Positions 18,850 through 27,280 are shown, counted from the first letter of the stretch. The stretch: DNA of 35,277 bases from Pseudomonas fluorescens (GCF_018614655.1 NZ_JAGGOG010000004.1:359111-394387), one strand, 5' to 3'. Program-made: numbers and translations. Notes: generated by a model from the letters alone, not told the origin.

Positions 18850-19423
18850 GCCTGTAAATAGCCTTGAGGCCGGGAGTCGGTGGTGGGGGCCAGTACTGCT
18901 GTGCTTTACCGTACTGCTGGCGAATGAAGCGCAGGCCGACACCTGTCGACTGTCCTTGAGCCAGCCTCGAGTTGATTATGGCGTTATCCATCGTACTGAG
19001 CGGATAGAGGGAGCGTCTGGTCGGCAGTCTTTAGGCAAGCGCACCCTGCACTTGAATGTTGTCTGTACTGATCCTTCGGTAATGGCGTTGCGTTTTAACG
19101 GTATGCCGGCGGATGGGCACGGGTTCCAGTTCGGACGCCAGGGGCGTTTCACCTTGAGTCTCAAACAGACCCAGGTCGACGGGCGTGATATCGAGTGGGC
19201 CGTTGCGCAATTGCCGAGCGAGCCTGCAAGCGGACGTCTCCTGCCCGGCCAGACGCTGGTTGCACGAGCTAGCGGGACAAGGGTGACTGGCCGCCGGCTG
19301 ACGGCACAGGTCGAGATTGACGTCGACCTGCCGTCTGCTGCTCTTGCTGTGCGCAATGAAACACTGCTCGAGGGCCTGGGAGGGTTCGAGCTGGTCAGCC
19401 TGGCTGTTCCACCGAGCCGATGA
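18803..19423 (+). CDS. second fimbrial subunit/adhesin-like protein
   Basis: 206 residues from the ATG at 18803. A signal peptide is present (hydrophobic WGPVLLCFTVLLANEAQA, cleaved before DTCRLS). The mature start CRLSLSQPRVDYGVI closely echoes CNLSLASGGIIDYGVI of the first cluster gene, and a second Cys occurs in LHLNVVCTDPSVMALRF, so both are the same kind of two-cysteine pilin-like domain. It is likely a minor or tip subunit of the DUF1120-type cluster. An alternative ATG at 18839 would give a shorter signal peptide. It overlaps the end of the usher frame and, at its 3' end, 29 bases of the convergent ABC ATPase gene. It is intact, but would not be assembled if the usher is dead. Confidence 0.75.
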   Translation: MTNFTKPLPRSAMRREPVNSLEAGSRWWGPVLLCFTVLLANEAQADTCRLSLSQPRVDYGVIHRTERIEGASGRQSLGKRTLHLNVVCTDPSVMALRFNGMPADGHGFQFGRQGRFTLSLKQTQVDGRDIEWAVAQLPSEPASGRLLPGQTLVARASGTRVTGRRLTAQVEIDVDLPSAALAVRNETLLEGLGGFELVSLAVPPSR

Positions 19424-20132
19424 AGTTGGCCAGTTCGGCGGTCTGTGGCTGGGCGAACAGGGTTTTCGGATCGCCCACTTCGTGGACTTTGCCTTGGTGC
19501 ATGAACACCAGTTTGTCACCCACTTCCCGGGCAAAGCGCATCTCGTGGGTGACCATGATCAGCGTCATGCCATCCTTGGCCAGTTGCCGGACCACGCTGA
19601 GCACTTCATTGACCAACTCCGGGTCGAGGGCCGAGGTGATTTCATCGCACAACAGCACCTTGGGCGACATGGCGAGCGCCCGGGCGATGGCCACCCGCTG
19701 TTGCTGGCCGCCGGACAAACGATCAGGAAACGCGTCGAATTTCTCTCCCAGACCGACCCGCTCCAGCATCTGCCGCGCCAGTTGCGCGGCCTTGGCCTTG
19801 GGCACCTTTTGCACGACCTGGGGCGCCAGCATGACGTTTTCGCCTACCGTCAGGTGCGGGAACAGGTTGAACTGCTGGAACACCATACCGACTTTCTGCC
19901 GCAGGCTGCGCAGGTCGGCGCGGGCGGCATCGAGGTATTCGCCGTCGACCTCGATCACCCCGTCGTTGATCGACTCCAGCCCGTTGAGGGTGCGCAGCAA
20001 AGTGGATTTGCCCGAACCGCTGCGGCCGATGATCGCCACCACCTGACCCTCTTCGACACTCAGGTCAATGCCCTTGAGTACGTGGTGATCGCCGTAATAT
20101 TTGTGCAGGGCGGAAATTCTAAGCAGAGGCAT
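19395..20132 (-). CDS. polar amino-acid ABC transporter ATP-binding protein
   Basis: 245 residues with Walker A GRSGSGKST, Q-loop FQQFNLFPHLT, signature LSGGQQQRVAIARAL, Walker B VLLCDEITSALDPE and the switch His in MVTHEM. This is the PAAT-family ATPase (GlnQ/HisP-like) that powers amino-acid import. The ATG at 20130-20132 has a strong AGGAG eight bases upstream in CCTGGAAAGGAGACTAC; an open extension upstream lies inside the permease gene. It overlaps the permease gene by 14 bases and is the last gene of a four-gene operon: binding protein, two permeases, ATPase. Confidence 0.94.
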   Translation of the reverse strand: MPLLRISALHKYYGDHHVLKGIDLSVEEGQVVAIIGRSGSGKSTLLRTLNGLESINDGVIEVDGEYLDAARADLRSLRQKVGMVFQQFNLFPHLTVGENVMLAPQVVQKVPKAKAAQLARQMLERVGLGEKFDAFPDRLSGGQQQRVAIARALAMSPKVLLCDEITSALDPELVNEVLSVVRQLAKDGMTLIMVTHEMRFAREVGDKLVFMHQGKVHEVGDPKTLFAQPQTAELANFIGSVEQPG

Positions 20133-20769
20133 GTAGTCTCCTTTCCAGGTAGCGCGCGCTGAGGGACAAGGGGTAGCAAAGCAGGAAGTAGCCGAGCGCC
20201 ACCAGGCCATAGACCATGAAGGGTTCGAAGGTCGCGTTGGCGAGCATGCCGCCAGTCTTGGTCAGCTCGGTAAAACCGATGATCGAGGTCACGGCGGTGC
20301 CTTTGACCACCTGCACCGAGAAGCCCACGGTGGGCGCTACGGCAATGCGCAGGGCTTGGGGCAGAATCACATAGCGCAATTGTTCATAGGGGTTGAGGGC
20401 CAGGCTTGCCGAGGCTTCCCATTGCCCGTGGGCGATGGACTCGACGCAGCCACGCCAGATCTCCGCCAGGTAGGCACTGGTAAACAGAGTCAAGGCAATT
20501 GCCGCTGCCAGCCAAGGCGAAATGTCGATCCCCAGCAACGCCACGCCGAAGAACACCAGGAACAATTGCATCAACAGCGGCGTGCCCTGAAACAGTTCGA
20601 TATAGGTACGGGCAACGTTGCGTGGGAAGGCTTTTCGGCTGATGCGCAGGGTCATCACCAGCAAGCCGATCACGCCGCCGCCGATAAACGCCACCAGCGA
20701 GAGCAACAAGGTCCATTGCAGGCCGATCAGCAGGTTGCTCACGATGTCCCAGAATGAGAAGTCACTCAT
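20119..20769 (-). CDS. amino-acid ABC transporter permease (second)
   Basis: 216 residues, HisM/GlnP-like inner-membrane permease with about five helices. The conserved cytoplasmic EAA-like loop reads GQWEASASLALNPYEQLRYVILPQALR, preceded by RTYIELFQGTPLLMQLFLVFF, a hallmark of polar amino-acid permeases. The start at 20767-20769 has AGAGGA seven bases upstream and overlaps the stop of the preceding permease by four bases (ATGA), so they are translationally coupled. It would pair with the other permease as a heterodimer on the ATPase. Substrate cannot be read from sequence. Confidence 0.93.
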   Translation of the reverse strand: MSDFSFWDIVSNLLIGLQWTLLLSLVAFIGGGVIGLLVMTLRISRKAFPRNVARTYIELFQGTPLLMQLFLVFFGVALLGIDISPWLAAAIALTLFTSAYLAEIWRGCVESIAHGQWEASASLALNPYEQLRYVILPQALRIAVAPTVGFSVQVVKGTAVTSIIGFTELTKTGGMLANATFEPFMVYGLVALGYFLLCYPLSLSARYLERRLHASA

Positions 20770-21434
20770 CGGTTGTTCCTCTGAATGTACCGCCGGCCGA
20801 TCCAGTTCAATAACTGGCGGATCATCAAGGCCATGCACAGGTAAATCAGGGTGGTCAGGGCATAGGTTTCGAAGGCACGGAAGTTACGGGACTGGATGAA
20901 ATTGGCGGCAAAGCTCAGCTCCTCGGTGGCGATCTGCGAACAGACCGCCGAGCCGAGCATCACGATGATGATCTGGCTGCTCAGGGCCGGCCAGACCTTG
21001 CCCAGCGCCGGCAGCAGCACCACATGGCGGAACGCTTCGAAGCGGGTCATCGCCAGCGCCGCCGCCGCTTCCAGCTGCCCGCGAGGAATGGCCTGGATCC
21101 CGGCGCGAATAATCTCGGTGGAGTAGGCGCCCAGGTTGATCACCATCGCGAGTACCGCTGCCTGCCATTCGGAAATCTGCACACCGAGGGAGGGCAGGCC
21201 GAAGAAGATGAAAAACAACTGCACCAGAAACGGCGTGTTGCGGATCAACTCGACATACACCCCGAAGATCCAGCACAACGGCTGGATTTTCCACGCTCGT
21301 GTCACCGCGCCGACGATCCCCAGGGCCACACCCAGCACCGCACCGATGGCGGTCAGCTCAAGGGTGAACAGCGCGCCGCGCAGCAACAGATCGGTATTGG
21401 CCAGGACCGGCACAAAGTCGAATTGATAGGCCAT
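20766..21434 (-). CDS. amino-acid ABC transporter permease (first)
   Basis: 222 residues, HisQ/HisM family. The N-terminal hydrophobic segment LLLRGALFTLELTAIGAVLG is followed by VYVELIRNTPFLVQLFFIFFGLP and the EAA-like loop GQLEAAAALAMTRFEAFRHVVLLPAL. Together with the second permease it makes the membrane channel of the importer. ATG at 21432-21434, 21 bases downstream of the binding-protein stop, and ATGA overlap with the next gene. Confidence 0.93.
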   Translation of the reverse strand: MAYQFDFVPVLANTDLLLRGALFTLELTAIGAVLGVALGIVGAVTRAWKIQPLCWIFGVYVELIRNTPFLVQLFFIFFGLPSLGVQISEWQAAVLAMVINLGAYSTEIIRAGIQAIPRGQLEAAAALAMTRFEAFRHVVLLPALGKVWPALSSQIIIVMLGSAVCSQIATEELSFAANFIQSRNFRAFETYALTTLIYLCMALMIRQLLNWIGRRYIQRNNR

Positions 21435-21455
21435 ATCTAACCCTCGTTGCGGCGA

Positions 21456-22241
21456 TCAGAGATCAGCCGGCAGCGGCTCTTTGAGCCACAGTTTTGCGTT
21501 CTTTTCCAGGCTGCCGTCGGCCTTGGCGGCGACGAGGATCTGGTTGACCTTGTCCAGCAGCGCCGGCTCGTTCTTGTTCACGCCCACGTAGACGGGTGAG
21601 TCCTTGAGCTTCACTTTCAGCGCCGGCACGCGCTTGGGACTGCGTTCGCTGATGGCCACCATCACCACGTTGCCGCTGGCGATCAGGTCCACCTGGCCGG
21701 CCAGGTAGGCGGCGATGGTCGAGTTGTTGTCTTCGAAGCGCTTGATCGTGGCTTCTTTTGGCGCGACGGCGGTCAGCTCGATGTCTTCGATGGCACCACG
21801 GGTCACGCTGATGGTTTTGCCCTTGAGGTCGTCGATGGTGCTGACAGGTGCATCCGGCGGGCCAAATACGGCGAGGTAGAAGGGCGCATAAGCCTTGGAG
21901 AAATCGATGACTTTCTCCCGCTCGGCATTCTTGCCCAGGCTGGAAATCACCAGGTCGACCTTGCCGGTGGTGAGGAATGGAATGCGATTGGTGCTGTTGA
22001 CCGGCGTCAGTTCAAGTTTGACCTTGAGTTGGTCAGCCAGCAGTTTTGCGGTGTCGATGTCCAGGCCGCGGGGCTTCATGTCCGGGCCGACCGAACCGAA
22101 CGGCGGGAAATCCTGGGGCACGGCCACCTTGAGGGTGCCACGGGCAACGATATCGTCCAGGCCGTTGGCCTGGGCGGGCACCTGGCTCAGCATCAGGCTG
22201 GCAAACAGGGCGGTGAGCAGGGTGCTGCAACGCTTGGTCAT
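21456..22241 (-). CDS. amino-acid ABC transporter periplasmic substrate-binding protein
   Basis: 261 residues of the SBP_bac_3 family. Sec signal peptide MTKRCSTLLTALFASLMLSQ continuing to PAQA, then a mature protein with typical signatures: GTLKVAVPQDFPPFG, PRGLDIDTAKLLADQL, STNRIPFLTTGKVDLVISSLGKNAEREKVIDFS and GKTISVTRGAIEDIEL. The conserved Arg of STNRIPFL normally binds the ligand alpha-carboxylate and the acidic residue late in the protein its amino group. The specific amino acid or opine-like ligand is not predictable. GGAG sits six bases before the ATG. It is the first gene of the operon and divergent from the FCD regulator. Confidence 0.93.
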   Translation of the reverse strand: MTKRCSTLLTALFASLMLSQVPAQANGLDDIVARGTLKVAVPQDFPPFGSVGPDMKPRGLDIDTAKLLADQLKVKLELTPVNSTNRIPFLTTGKVDLVISSLGKNAEREKVIDFSKAYAPFYLAVFGPPDAPVSTIDDLKGKTISVTRGAIEDIELTAVAPKEATIKRFEDNNSTIAAYLAGQVDLIASGNVVMVAISERSPKRVPALKVKLKDSPVYVGVNKNEPALLDKVNQILVAAKADGSLEKNAKLWLKEPLPADL

Positions 22242-22354
22242 GGCAACTCTCCGAAACGGGCGAAGGAATTTTCTGACTTTTGCCAGTGCACAGCCCATGC
22301 CATCGCTCTGTGAATCGCCTGATAGGGCGGAATCTATTGAGCTTCGGCGGTCTT

Positions 22355-22369
22355 ACTGGTCTGAACAGT
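22355..22369. promoter_or_regulatory. candidate GntR/FCD operator
   Basis: ACTGGTCTGAACAGT is a 15-base imperfect palindrome, with six of seven pairs matching around a central T. It resembles the E. coli FadR consensus (CTGGTCYGACC) and the GTnnnAC rule of FCD regulators. It lies in the 255-base region between the divergent regulator and ABC operon, so it is the best operator candidate for the regulator encoded at 22497. Confidence 0.55.
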
Positions 22370-22458
22370 TGTATCGGTTTCTGCACCCTTTTCGAGCGCT
22401 GCCAAAAGCCCGCGAGCCCCTTTGGGGCGTGGCTTGCCGGCTTGCGCGAATAGCTTTA

Positions 22459-22476
22459 CAACTGGCCACTCAGTTG
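22459..22476. promoter_or_regulatory. second palindrome, possible autoregulatory site
   Basis: CAACTG-N6-CAGTTG is a perfect six-base inverted repeat ending 20 bases before the regulator ATG. It shares the ACTGG and CAGT half-site letters with the palindrome at 22355, but with six rather than seven central bases. Its position suits self-repression. Confidence 0.4.
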
Positions 22477-22496
22477 ACTGGAACCTTGAGTTTTTT

Positions 22497-23192
22497 ATGA
22501 ATTCCATCGCGCAGGCTGTACCGGAAGTAGCGTTGCAAGCTATCCGCAAACTGATCGCTGATGAGGGCTTCGGGCCGGGCGATGCGTTGCCGTCCCAACG
22601 CGTCCTGGCACTGCAATTGGGCGTGAGCCGCGCTTCGTTACGCGAAGCGTTGTCCTCTCTCAGTGCGCTGGGCGTGGTCAGCGTGCAGCCGGGCAAAGGC
22701 GTATTCGTGCAAGCGATGGAGGAACTGCCGGGCCTTGCCTGGCCTTTTGCTGCGCAGGCAACGCCATTAGATATCTTTCAACTGCGCTATGCCCTGGAAG
22801 GGTTTGCAGCAGGGCTGGCAGCGGTGACGCTGACCACCGATGAGCTGGATCTTCTTGACGATAATGTCGAGGCCATGCGCAAGGAGCTCAAGGCCGGCGA
22901 TTTTGAGGCGGCGGCGCGGTTGGACTTCGAATTCCACCGGCGCATTTTGCAGGCCAGCGGCAATCAGGCGATGGTCAGCATTCTCAGTGCCAGCGCCGAG
23001 GTGTTTCTGGAGAGTCAGAAGCTACCGTTCATCCGGCCGGAACGGGCCATGGAGACCTGGCAGGAGCATCGCAAGATCCTCCGTGCCCTGGCTCGGCGCG
23101 CCAGTACCGCAGCGCAGAAAACCATGCAGGAGCACGTACGCAATGCGGCGCTTCGTACAGGCATTGCCTTCCTCACTCCCGCCATGCGTTGA
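22497..23192 (+). CDS. GntR-type transcriptional regulator, FadR/FCD subfamily
   Basis: 231 residues. The N-terminal winged helix-turn-helix (about 5-72) carries GPGDALPSQRVLALQLGVSRASLREALSSL split into the recognition run GVSRASLREAL and the wing GVVSVQPGKGVFV. The C-terminal FCD effector domain (about 85-215) has the metal and ligand residues expected of the family in RLDFEFHRRIL (Asp, His), WQEHRKIL (His) and MQEHVRN (His). FCD regulators bind small carboxylates or amino-acid metabolites and usually repress adjacent genes. Divergent placement next to the ABC operon strongly suggests local control of that transporter. ATG 22497 is chosen at the start of homology; the Shine-Dalgarno is weak (TTGAG). 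Confidence 0.9.
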   Translation: MNSIAQAVPEVALQAIRKLIADEGFGPGDALPSQRVLALQLGVSRASLREALSSLSALGVVSVQPGKGVFVQAMEELPGLAWPFAAQATPLDIFQLRYALEGFAAGLAAVTLTTDELDLLDDNVEAMRKELKAGDFEAAARLDFEFHRRILQASGNQAMVSILSASAEVFLESQKLPFIRPERAMETWQEHRKILRALARRASTAAQKTMQEHVRNAALRTGIAFLTPAMR

Positions 23193-23247
23193 TCTGGGCT
23201 ATACCCAAACTCATGCAACACCATAGCAAGAGTCAATCAGTGGCGGC

Positions 23248-23276
23248 TTCCTGAACGAGGGAAGGGCGGCTATGAT
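23248..23276 (+). promoter_or_regulatory. candidate trxA promoter
   Basis: TTCCTG (23248-23253) and TATGAT (23271-23276) are separated by 17 bases. The -10 matches the sigma-70 consensus at five of six positions, while the -35 is poor. It lies 37 bases before the trxA start, after the end of the regulator gene. Confidence 0.45.
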
Positions 23277-23313
23277 GGGCAACGTTTTTTTTGCTTACAA
23301 CCCGGAGACATCC

Positions 23314-23643
23314 ATGAGCAACGATCTTATCAAGCACGTCACCGACGCGACCTTTGATGCCGAAGTACTTAAGGCCCAGGGCCCGGTGCTGGTTGACTAC
23401 TGGGCTGAGTGGTGTGGTCCTTGCAAAATGATCGCTCCGGTTCTGGACGACATTGCTACCACCTACGAAGGCAAGTTGACCATTGCCAAGCTGAACATCG
23501 ATGAAAACCAGGAAACCCCGGCCAAGCACGGCGTTCGCGGTATCCCGACGCTGATGCTGTTCAAGAACGGCAACGTCGAAGCCACCAAGGTCGGCGCTCT
23601 GTCGAAGTCCCAGCTGCAAGCTTTCCTCGACGCCAACATCTAA
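23314..23643 (+). CDS. trxA: thioredoxin 1
   Basis: 109 residues, normal length for TrxA. The redox motif WCGPCK places the active cysteines at 34 and 37, with the cis-proline in RGIPTL (Pro78). Cytoplasmic disulfide reductase fuelled by thioredoxin reductase; it supplies ribonucleotide reductase and others. GGAG lies six bases upstream of the ATG at 23314. An open frame extends upstream (an ATG at 23272) but adds a non-family leader. It is followed by a strong terminator and then rho, the conserved trxA-rho order. Confidence 0.97.
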   Translation: MSNDLIKHVTDATFDAEVLKAQGPVLVDYWAEWCGPCKMIAPVLDDIATTYEGKLTIAKLNIDENQETPAKHGVRGIPTLMLFKNGNVEATKVGALSKSQLQAFLDANI

Positions 23644-23652
23644 GCGTCGTCC

Positions 23653-23681
23653 AAAAAGCCCCGCAAATCGCGGGGCTTTTT
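23653..23681 (+). terminator. intrinsic terminator after trxA
   Basis: GCCCCGC (23658-23664) and GCGGGGC (23670-23676) pair around a five-base AAATC loop and are followed by TTTTT. It is preceded by AAAAA, so it may work on both strands. It separates trxA transcription from rho. Confidence 0.93.
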
Positions 23682-23694
23682 CGTGAAACAGGGC

Positions 23695-23723
23695 TAGACG
23701 CTCTGAAACTCAGGTGGTACATT
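23695..23723 (+). promoter_or_regulatory. candidate rho promoter
   Basis: TAGACG (23695-23700) and TACATT (23718-23723) are separated by exactly 17 bases; each matches four of six sigma-70 consensus positions. Since a terminator ends just upstream, rho needs its own promoter here. A start near 23730 would give a leader of about 150 bases. Confidence 0.42.
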
Positions 23724-23824
23724 CGGCCCCGCACTGGTTTCTCCATTGCCCCCTGCAAGCCGTCGCCGACGCACTCCTTTTCGATTAGTACGCGATCCTG
23801 TCGCCTTCTCTGCGGCGCGGCCTC

Positions 23825-23843
23825 ATTAAGCCAAAAGCTTAAT
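23825..23843 (+). promoter_or_regulatory. hairpin and pyrimidine tract in the rho leader
   Basis: ATTAAGC-CAAAA-GCTTAAT (seven-base perfect stem, 23825-23843) is followed by TTTCCCCCCTCC, 24 bases before the rho ATG region. Upstream leader sequence is C-rich and contains further small palindromes (for example CGTCGCCGACG). Rho genes are known to be autoregulated by Rho-dependent attenuation in the leader; this arrangement is compatible with that. No canonical Shine-Dalgarno is seen near 23879. Confidence 0.4.
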
Positions 23844-23878
23844 TTTCCCCCCTCCATAAATGATTACGTCATTCCTAT

Positions 23879-25138
23879 ATGAATCTGACTGAACTCAAGC
23901 AAAAGCCGATTACCGAACTGCTCGAATTGGCCGAACAGATGGGCATAGAAAATATGGCCCGTTCGCGCAAGCAGGACGTGATTTTCTCCCTGCTGAAAAA
24001 GCACGCGAAAAGCGGCGAGGAAATCTCCGGTGATGGCGTGCTGGAGATTCTCCAGGACGGCTTCGGCTTTCTCCGCTCTGCAGACGCCTCCTATCTCGCC
24101 GGCCCAGACGATATCTACGTCTCGCCGAGCCAGATCCGTCGCTTCAACTTGCGCACCGGTGACACCATCGTTGGCAAGATCCGTCCTCCGAAGGAAGGCG
24201 AGCGCTATTTCGCCCTGCTCAAGGTCGACACGATCAACTTCGATCGTCCCGAGAATGCGAAAAACAAGATTCTCTTCGAGAACCTGACGCCGCTGTTCCC
24301 GACCGTGCGCATGAAGATGGAGGCCGGTAACGGTTCCACCGAAGACTTGACCGGTCGTGTCATCGACCTGTGCGCCCCGATCGGCAAGGGCCAACGCGGC
24401 CTGATCGTTGCACCGCCGAAAGCCGGTAAGACCATCATGCTGCAGAACATCGCAGCGAACATCGCCCGTAACAATCCTGAAGTTCATCTGATCGTATTGC
24501 TGATCGACGAACGTCCGGAAGAAGTGACCGAAATGCAGCGCACCGTGCGCGGCGAAGTGGTTGCCTCCACGTTCGATGAACCACCAACCCGCCACGTGCA
24601 GGTTGCCGAGATGGTGATCGAGAAGGCCAAGCGCCTGGTTGAGCACAAAAAAGACGTGGTGATCCTGCTCGACTCCATCACCCGTCTGGCTCGCGCCTAC
24701 AACACCGTGATCCCGAGCTCCGGCAAGGTCCTCACTGGTGGTGTCGATGCCCACGCCCTGGAGAAACCGAAACGTTTCTTCGGCGCCGCGCGGAACATTG
24801 AAGAAGGCGGCTCGCTGACCATCATCGCTACCGCGCTGGTTGAAACCGGCTCGAAGATGGATGAAGTGATTTACGAAGAATTCAAAGGTACCGGCAACAT
24901 GGAATTGCCTTTGGATCGCCGTATCGCTGAAAAGCGTGTGTTCCCAGCCATCAACATCAACCGTTCCGGCACCCGCCGCGAAGAGTTGCTGACGGCCGAC
25001 GACGAACTGCAGCGCATGTGGATTCTGCGCAAGCTGCTGCACCCGATGGACGAAGTAGCGGCCATCGAGTTCCTGATCGACAAGCTGAAAACCACCAAGA
25101 CCAACGACGAGTTCTTCTTGTCGATGAAGCGCAAATAA
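23879..25138 (+). CDS. rho: transcription termination factor Rho
   Basis: 419 residues, the standard length. The N-terminal helical domain ([20 protein letters not shown]) leads to the OB-fold RNA-binding domain ([22 protein letters not shown]), then the RecA-like motor with P-loop PPKAGKT (179-185), Walker [10 protein letters not shown] (Asp265) and the Q-/R-loop region [21 protein letters not shown]. Rho is a hexameric RNA helicase that ends transcription on unstructured C-rich RNA. No insertion domain is present between the OB fold and the motor. It has its own leader after the trxA terminator and its own strong terminator downstream. Confidence 0.98.
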   Translation: MNLTELKQKPITELLELAEQMGIENMARSRKQDVIFSLLKKHAKSGEEISGDGVLEILQDGFGFLRSADASYLAGPDDIYVSPSQIRRFNLRTGDTIVGKIRPPKEGERYFALLKVDTINFDRPENAKNKILFENLTPLFPTVRMKMEAGNGSTEDLTGRVIDLCAPIGKGQRGLIVAPPKAGKTIMLQNIAANIARNNPEVHLIVLLIDERPEEVTEMQRTVRGEVVASTFDEPPTRHVQVAEMVIEKAKRLVEHKKDVVILLDSITRLARAYNTVIPSSGKVLTGGVDAHALEKPKRFFGAARNIEEGGSLTIIATALVETGSKMDEVIYEEFKGTGNMELPLDRRIAEKRVFPAININRSGTRREELLTADDELQRMWILRKLLHPMDEVAAIEFLIDKLKTTKTNDEFFLSMKRK

Positions 25139-25160
25139 CGCGACTTCCTGGCTCAAAAAG

Positions 25161-25189
25161 AATGGCGCTCTTCAGGGCGCCATTTTTTT
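25161..25189 (+). terminator. intrinsic terminator after rho
   Basis: AATGGCGC (25161-25168) and GCGCCATT (25177-25184) form an eight-base perfect stem with an eight-base loop, followed by a run of T to 25189. It lies 22 bases after the rho stop. Confidence 0.92.
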
Positions 25190-25294
25190 GTGTTGAAAAA
25201 GGGAGGATTGAGCGCTGCGCGTGTCAGTTATGAAACAAAAAAGGCGAGCACGGCTACACTCGCCTCCATCCGAAACTGGCAGACAATAAGATCT

Positions 25295-27280
25295 ATGACC
25301 ACGCTTGCTTATCGAAGAGACATTGACGGCCTGCGCGCAATCGCCGTCATCGCGGTTGTTCTGTTTCACTTTAATGTTCCTGGCTTCACAGGCGGCTTTG
25401 TTGGCGTCGACATTTTTTTCGTGATCTCCGGCTACCTGATCACTTCGATCATCTGGCGTGAGCGCCAGGCCCGGCGTTTCAGTTTTGTGGATTTCTGGGC
25501 CCGCCGTGCCCGGCGGATCCTGCCCGCGCTGTTCGTGATGATGCTCGGCGCGCTGGTGGCTGGCTGGTTCCTGCTCGCGCCCAAGGATTACGATGAGTTG
25601 GGGCGCTCGATACACTATCAGGTGGTGTTCACCTCAAACCTGCTGTTTATGCGCCAGGACGGCTATTTTGACGTGGCCTCCGGCCTCAAACCGCTGCTGC
25701 ACACCTGGTCGCTGTCGGTTGAAGAGCAGTTCTACATCATTTTCCCGCTGCTGCTGACATTGCTGTCGAGCCGTTTGAAACACTGGCGCACGGCCCTGTT
25801 CATCGTGTTGCTGGGGTCTTTCGCCCTGAGCGTGTGGGCGGTGGCTCACTATCCCGAGAAGGCCTTTTACCTGTTGCCGATGCGTGCTTGGGAACTGCTG
25901 GCCGGCGCGATGCTGGCGGTGGTGCCTGCACGGGAGTGGCGTGCGAGCCCGATTTTGGCGCAGACCGTCAGCCTTGCCGGCCTTGGCCTGATTCTACTGG
26001 CGATATTTGCTTATGATCCCAGCACTCCGTTTCCTGGAGCGGCTGCCTTGTTACCGGTCGTGGGTGTGGTCTGCCTGATCTGGGCCAATGGCCATCAAGT
26101 GACCCTGCCGGGTAAGCTGTTAGGCAGCCGTTTGCTGGTGGGTGTCGGGCTGATTTCTTACTCGTGGTACCTGTGGCACTGGCCGGTATTCGTATTTGGC
26201 AGCTACGCCAGTATTGATGGCCTGGGCCCCTGGCAACTCGGCGGCCTGTTTCTGTTGAGCCTGCTGTTGGGGTATGGATCCTGGCGTTTTGTCGAGGCGC
26301 CGTTTCGTGAACGCCGTCTGTTGGCAGGACGGCGGCAGATTCTGGCAGCGGCCGGTATCGCGATCCTTGCGTTGGGGTTGGTCGGAAAAATCCTGGGGTG
26401 GGCGGATGGGGTGCCTTGGCGCTTGTCGCCCGATGCATTGCAGTTCGCCCAGGCACGTACGTGGAGCCCTGAGTTGATGGCCTGCTTGTCGGATGACAAG
26501 AAAAACAACCACCGTGAGCTTTGCCGTTTTGGTTCTCAGTTGGGAGCGACGCGTGCTTTGGTCTGGGGTGACAGTCATGCCTCGGCCTTGATCCCGGCCC
26601 TGGAAGATGGCGTGAGCAAGTATGGCGTCAGCATCACCGAGGCCGGTTATTCCGGTTGCGTGCCTTTCAACAGGCAAGAAAGCACCCCGGGATGCGTGAA
26701 GTTCAACCAGCGTGTCACCCAGGTGTTGAGCCAGGAAGCGTTCAGCGATGTGGTGCTGGTGGCACGTTGGAGCTTGTACGTCTACGGGGAGCGCTCCGGC
26801 GATACCGGTGCCTCACTGCTGAACCCGGCGACAGGGAAATACGATCGTGCCATCGCCGAGCAGCGTTTCAGCGAGTCCTTGCGTGCTCTGGTGCAGCAAG
26901 TGCGTGCCAGTGGTCGACGGGTGTGGTTGGCCAAGGAAGTGCCGCTGCAGGACTTCAGCGTGCCCTATCGACTCAGTCGTCTGGCGATGCTGGGTCGACC
27001 CACCGACCGTGAGGGCCTGCCACTGAAGGATCATCTCAAGCGCCAGGCCTATATCAGCAGCGTGTTCGAGCAAATCGCCGCGGCCGATCCAGGGGTGAGG
27101 TGGCTGGATCCTGCGCCGCGACTGTGTAATGCAACCGGTTGGTGCCGTGTGGAGTTTGGCGGGCGAACCCTGTACACCGACGACAATCATCTCTCGGATG
27201 TAGGCTCGCGGTATGTCGAGGCGTTCCTTGAACCTTTGTTCCTTAGCCTGAGCCCTGAAACCGAGGCGTCGTCTCTTTAG
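25295..27280 (+). CDS. acyltransferase-3 / SGNH hydrolase fusion (O-antigen acetylase-like)
   Basis: 661 residues. The N-terminal AT3 membrane domain (about 1-370, some ten helices) starts YRRDIDGLRAIAVIAVVLFH, with the conserved catalytic-type His, then GGFVGVDIFFVISGYLI, FWARRARRILPALF and TWSLSVEEQFYIIFPL. The C-terminal periplasmic SGNH domain (about 415-655) has GDSH with nucleophile Ser427 and the DxxH motif DDNH at 629-632. Such OafA/OatA-type proteins move acetyl groups across the membrane and O-acetylate lipopolysaccharide or other glycans. An O-antigen acetylase-like gene beside rho is also what I recall from PAO1. The ATG at 25295 starts the family homology; the Shine-Dalgarno is weak. 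Target glycan unknown. Confidence 0.92.
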   Translation: MTTLAYRRDIDGLRAIAVIAVVLFHFNVPGFTGGFVGVDIFFVISGYLITSIIWRERQARRFSFVDFWARRARRILPALFVMMLGALVAGWFLLAPKDYDELGRSIHYQVVFTSNLLFMRQDGYFDVASGLKPLLHTWSLSVEEQFYIIFPLLLTLLSSRLKHWRTALFIVLLGSFALSVWAVAHYPEKAFYLLPMRAWELLAGAMLAVVPAREWRASPILAQTVSLAGLGLILLAIFAYDPSTPFPGAAALLPVVGVVCLIWANGHQVTLPGKLLGSRLLVGVGLISYSWYLWHWPVFVFGSYASIDGLGPWQLGGLFLLSLLLGYGSWRFVEAPFRERRLLAGRRQILAAAGIAILALGLVGKILGWADGVPWRLSPDALQFAQARTWSPELMACLSDDKKNNHRELCRFGSQLGATRALVWGDSHASALIPALEDGVSKYGVSITEAGYSGCVPFNRQESTPGCVKFNQRVTQVLSQEAFSDVVLVARWSLYVYGERSGDTGASLLNPATGKYDRAIAEQRFSESLRALVQQVRASGRRVWLAKEVPLQDFSVPYRLSRLAMLGRPTDREGLPLKDHLKRQAYISSVFEQIAAADPGVRWLDPAPRLCNATGWCRVEFGGRTLYTDDNHLSDVGSRYVEAFLEPLFLSLSPETEASSL

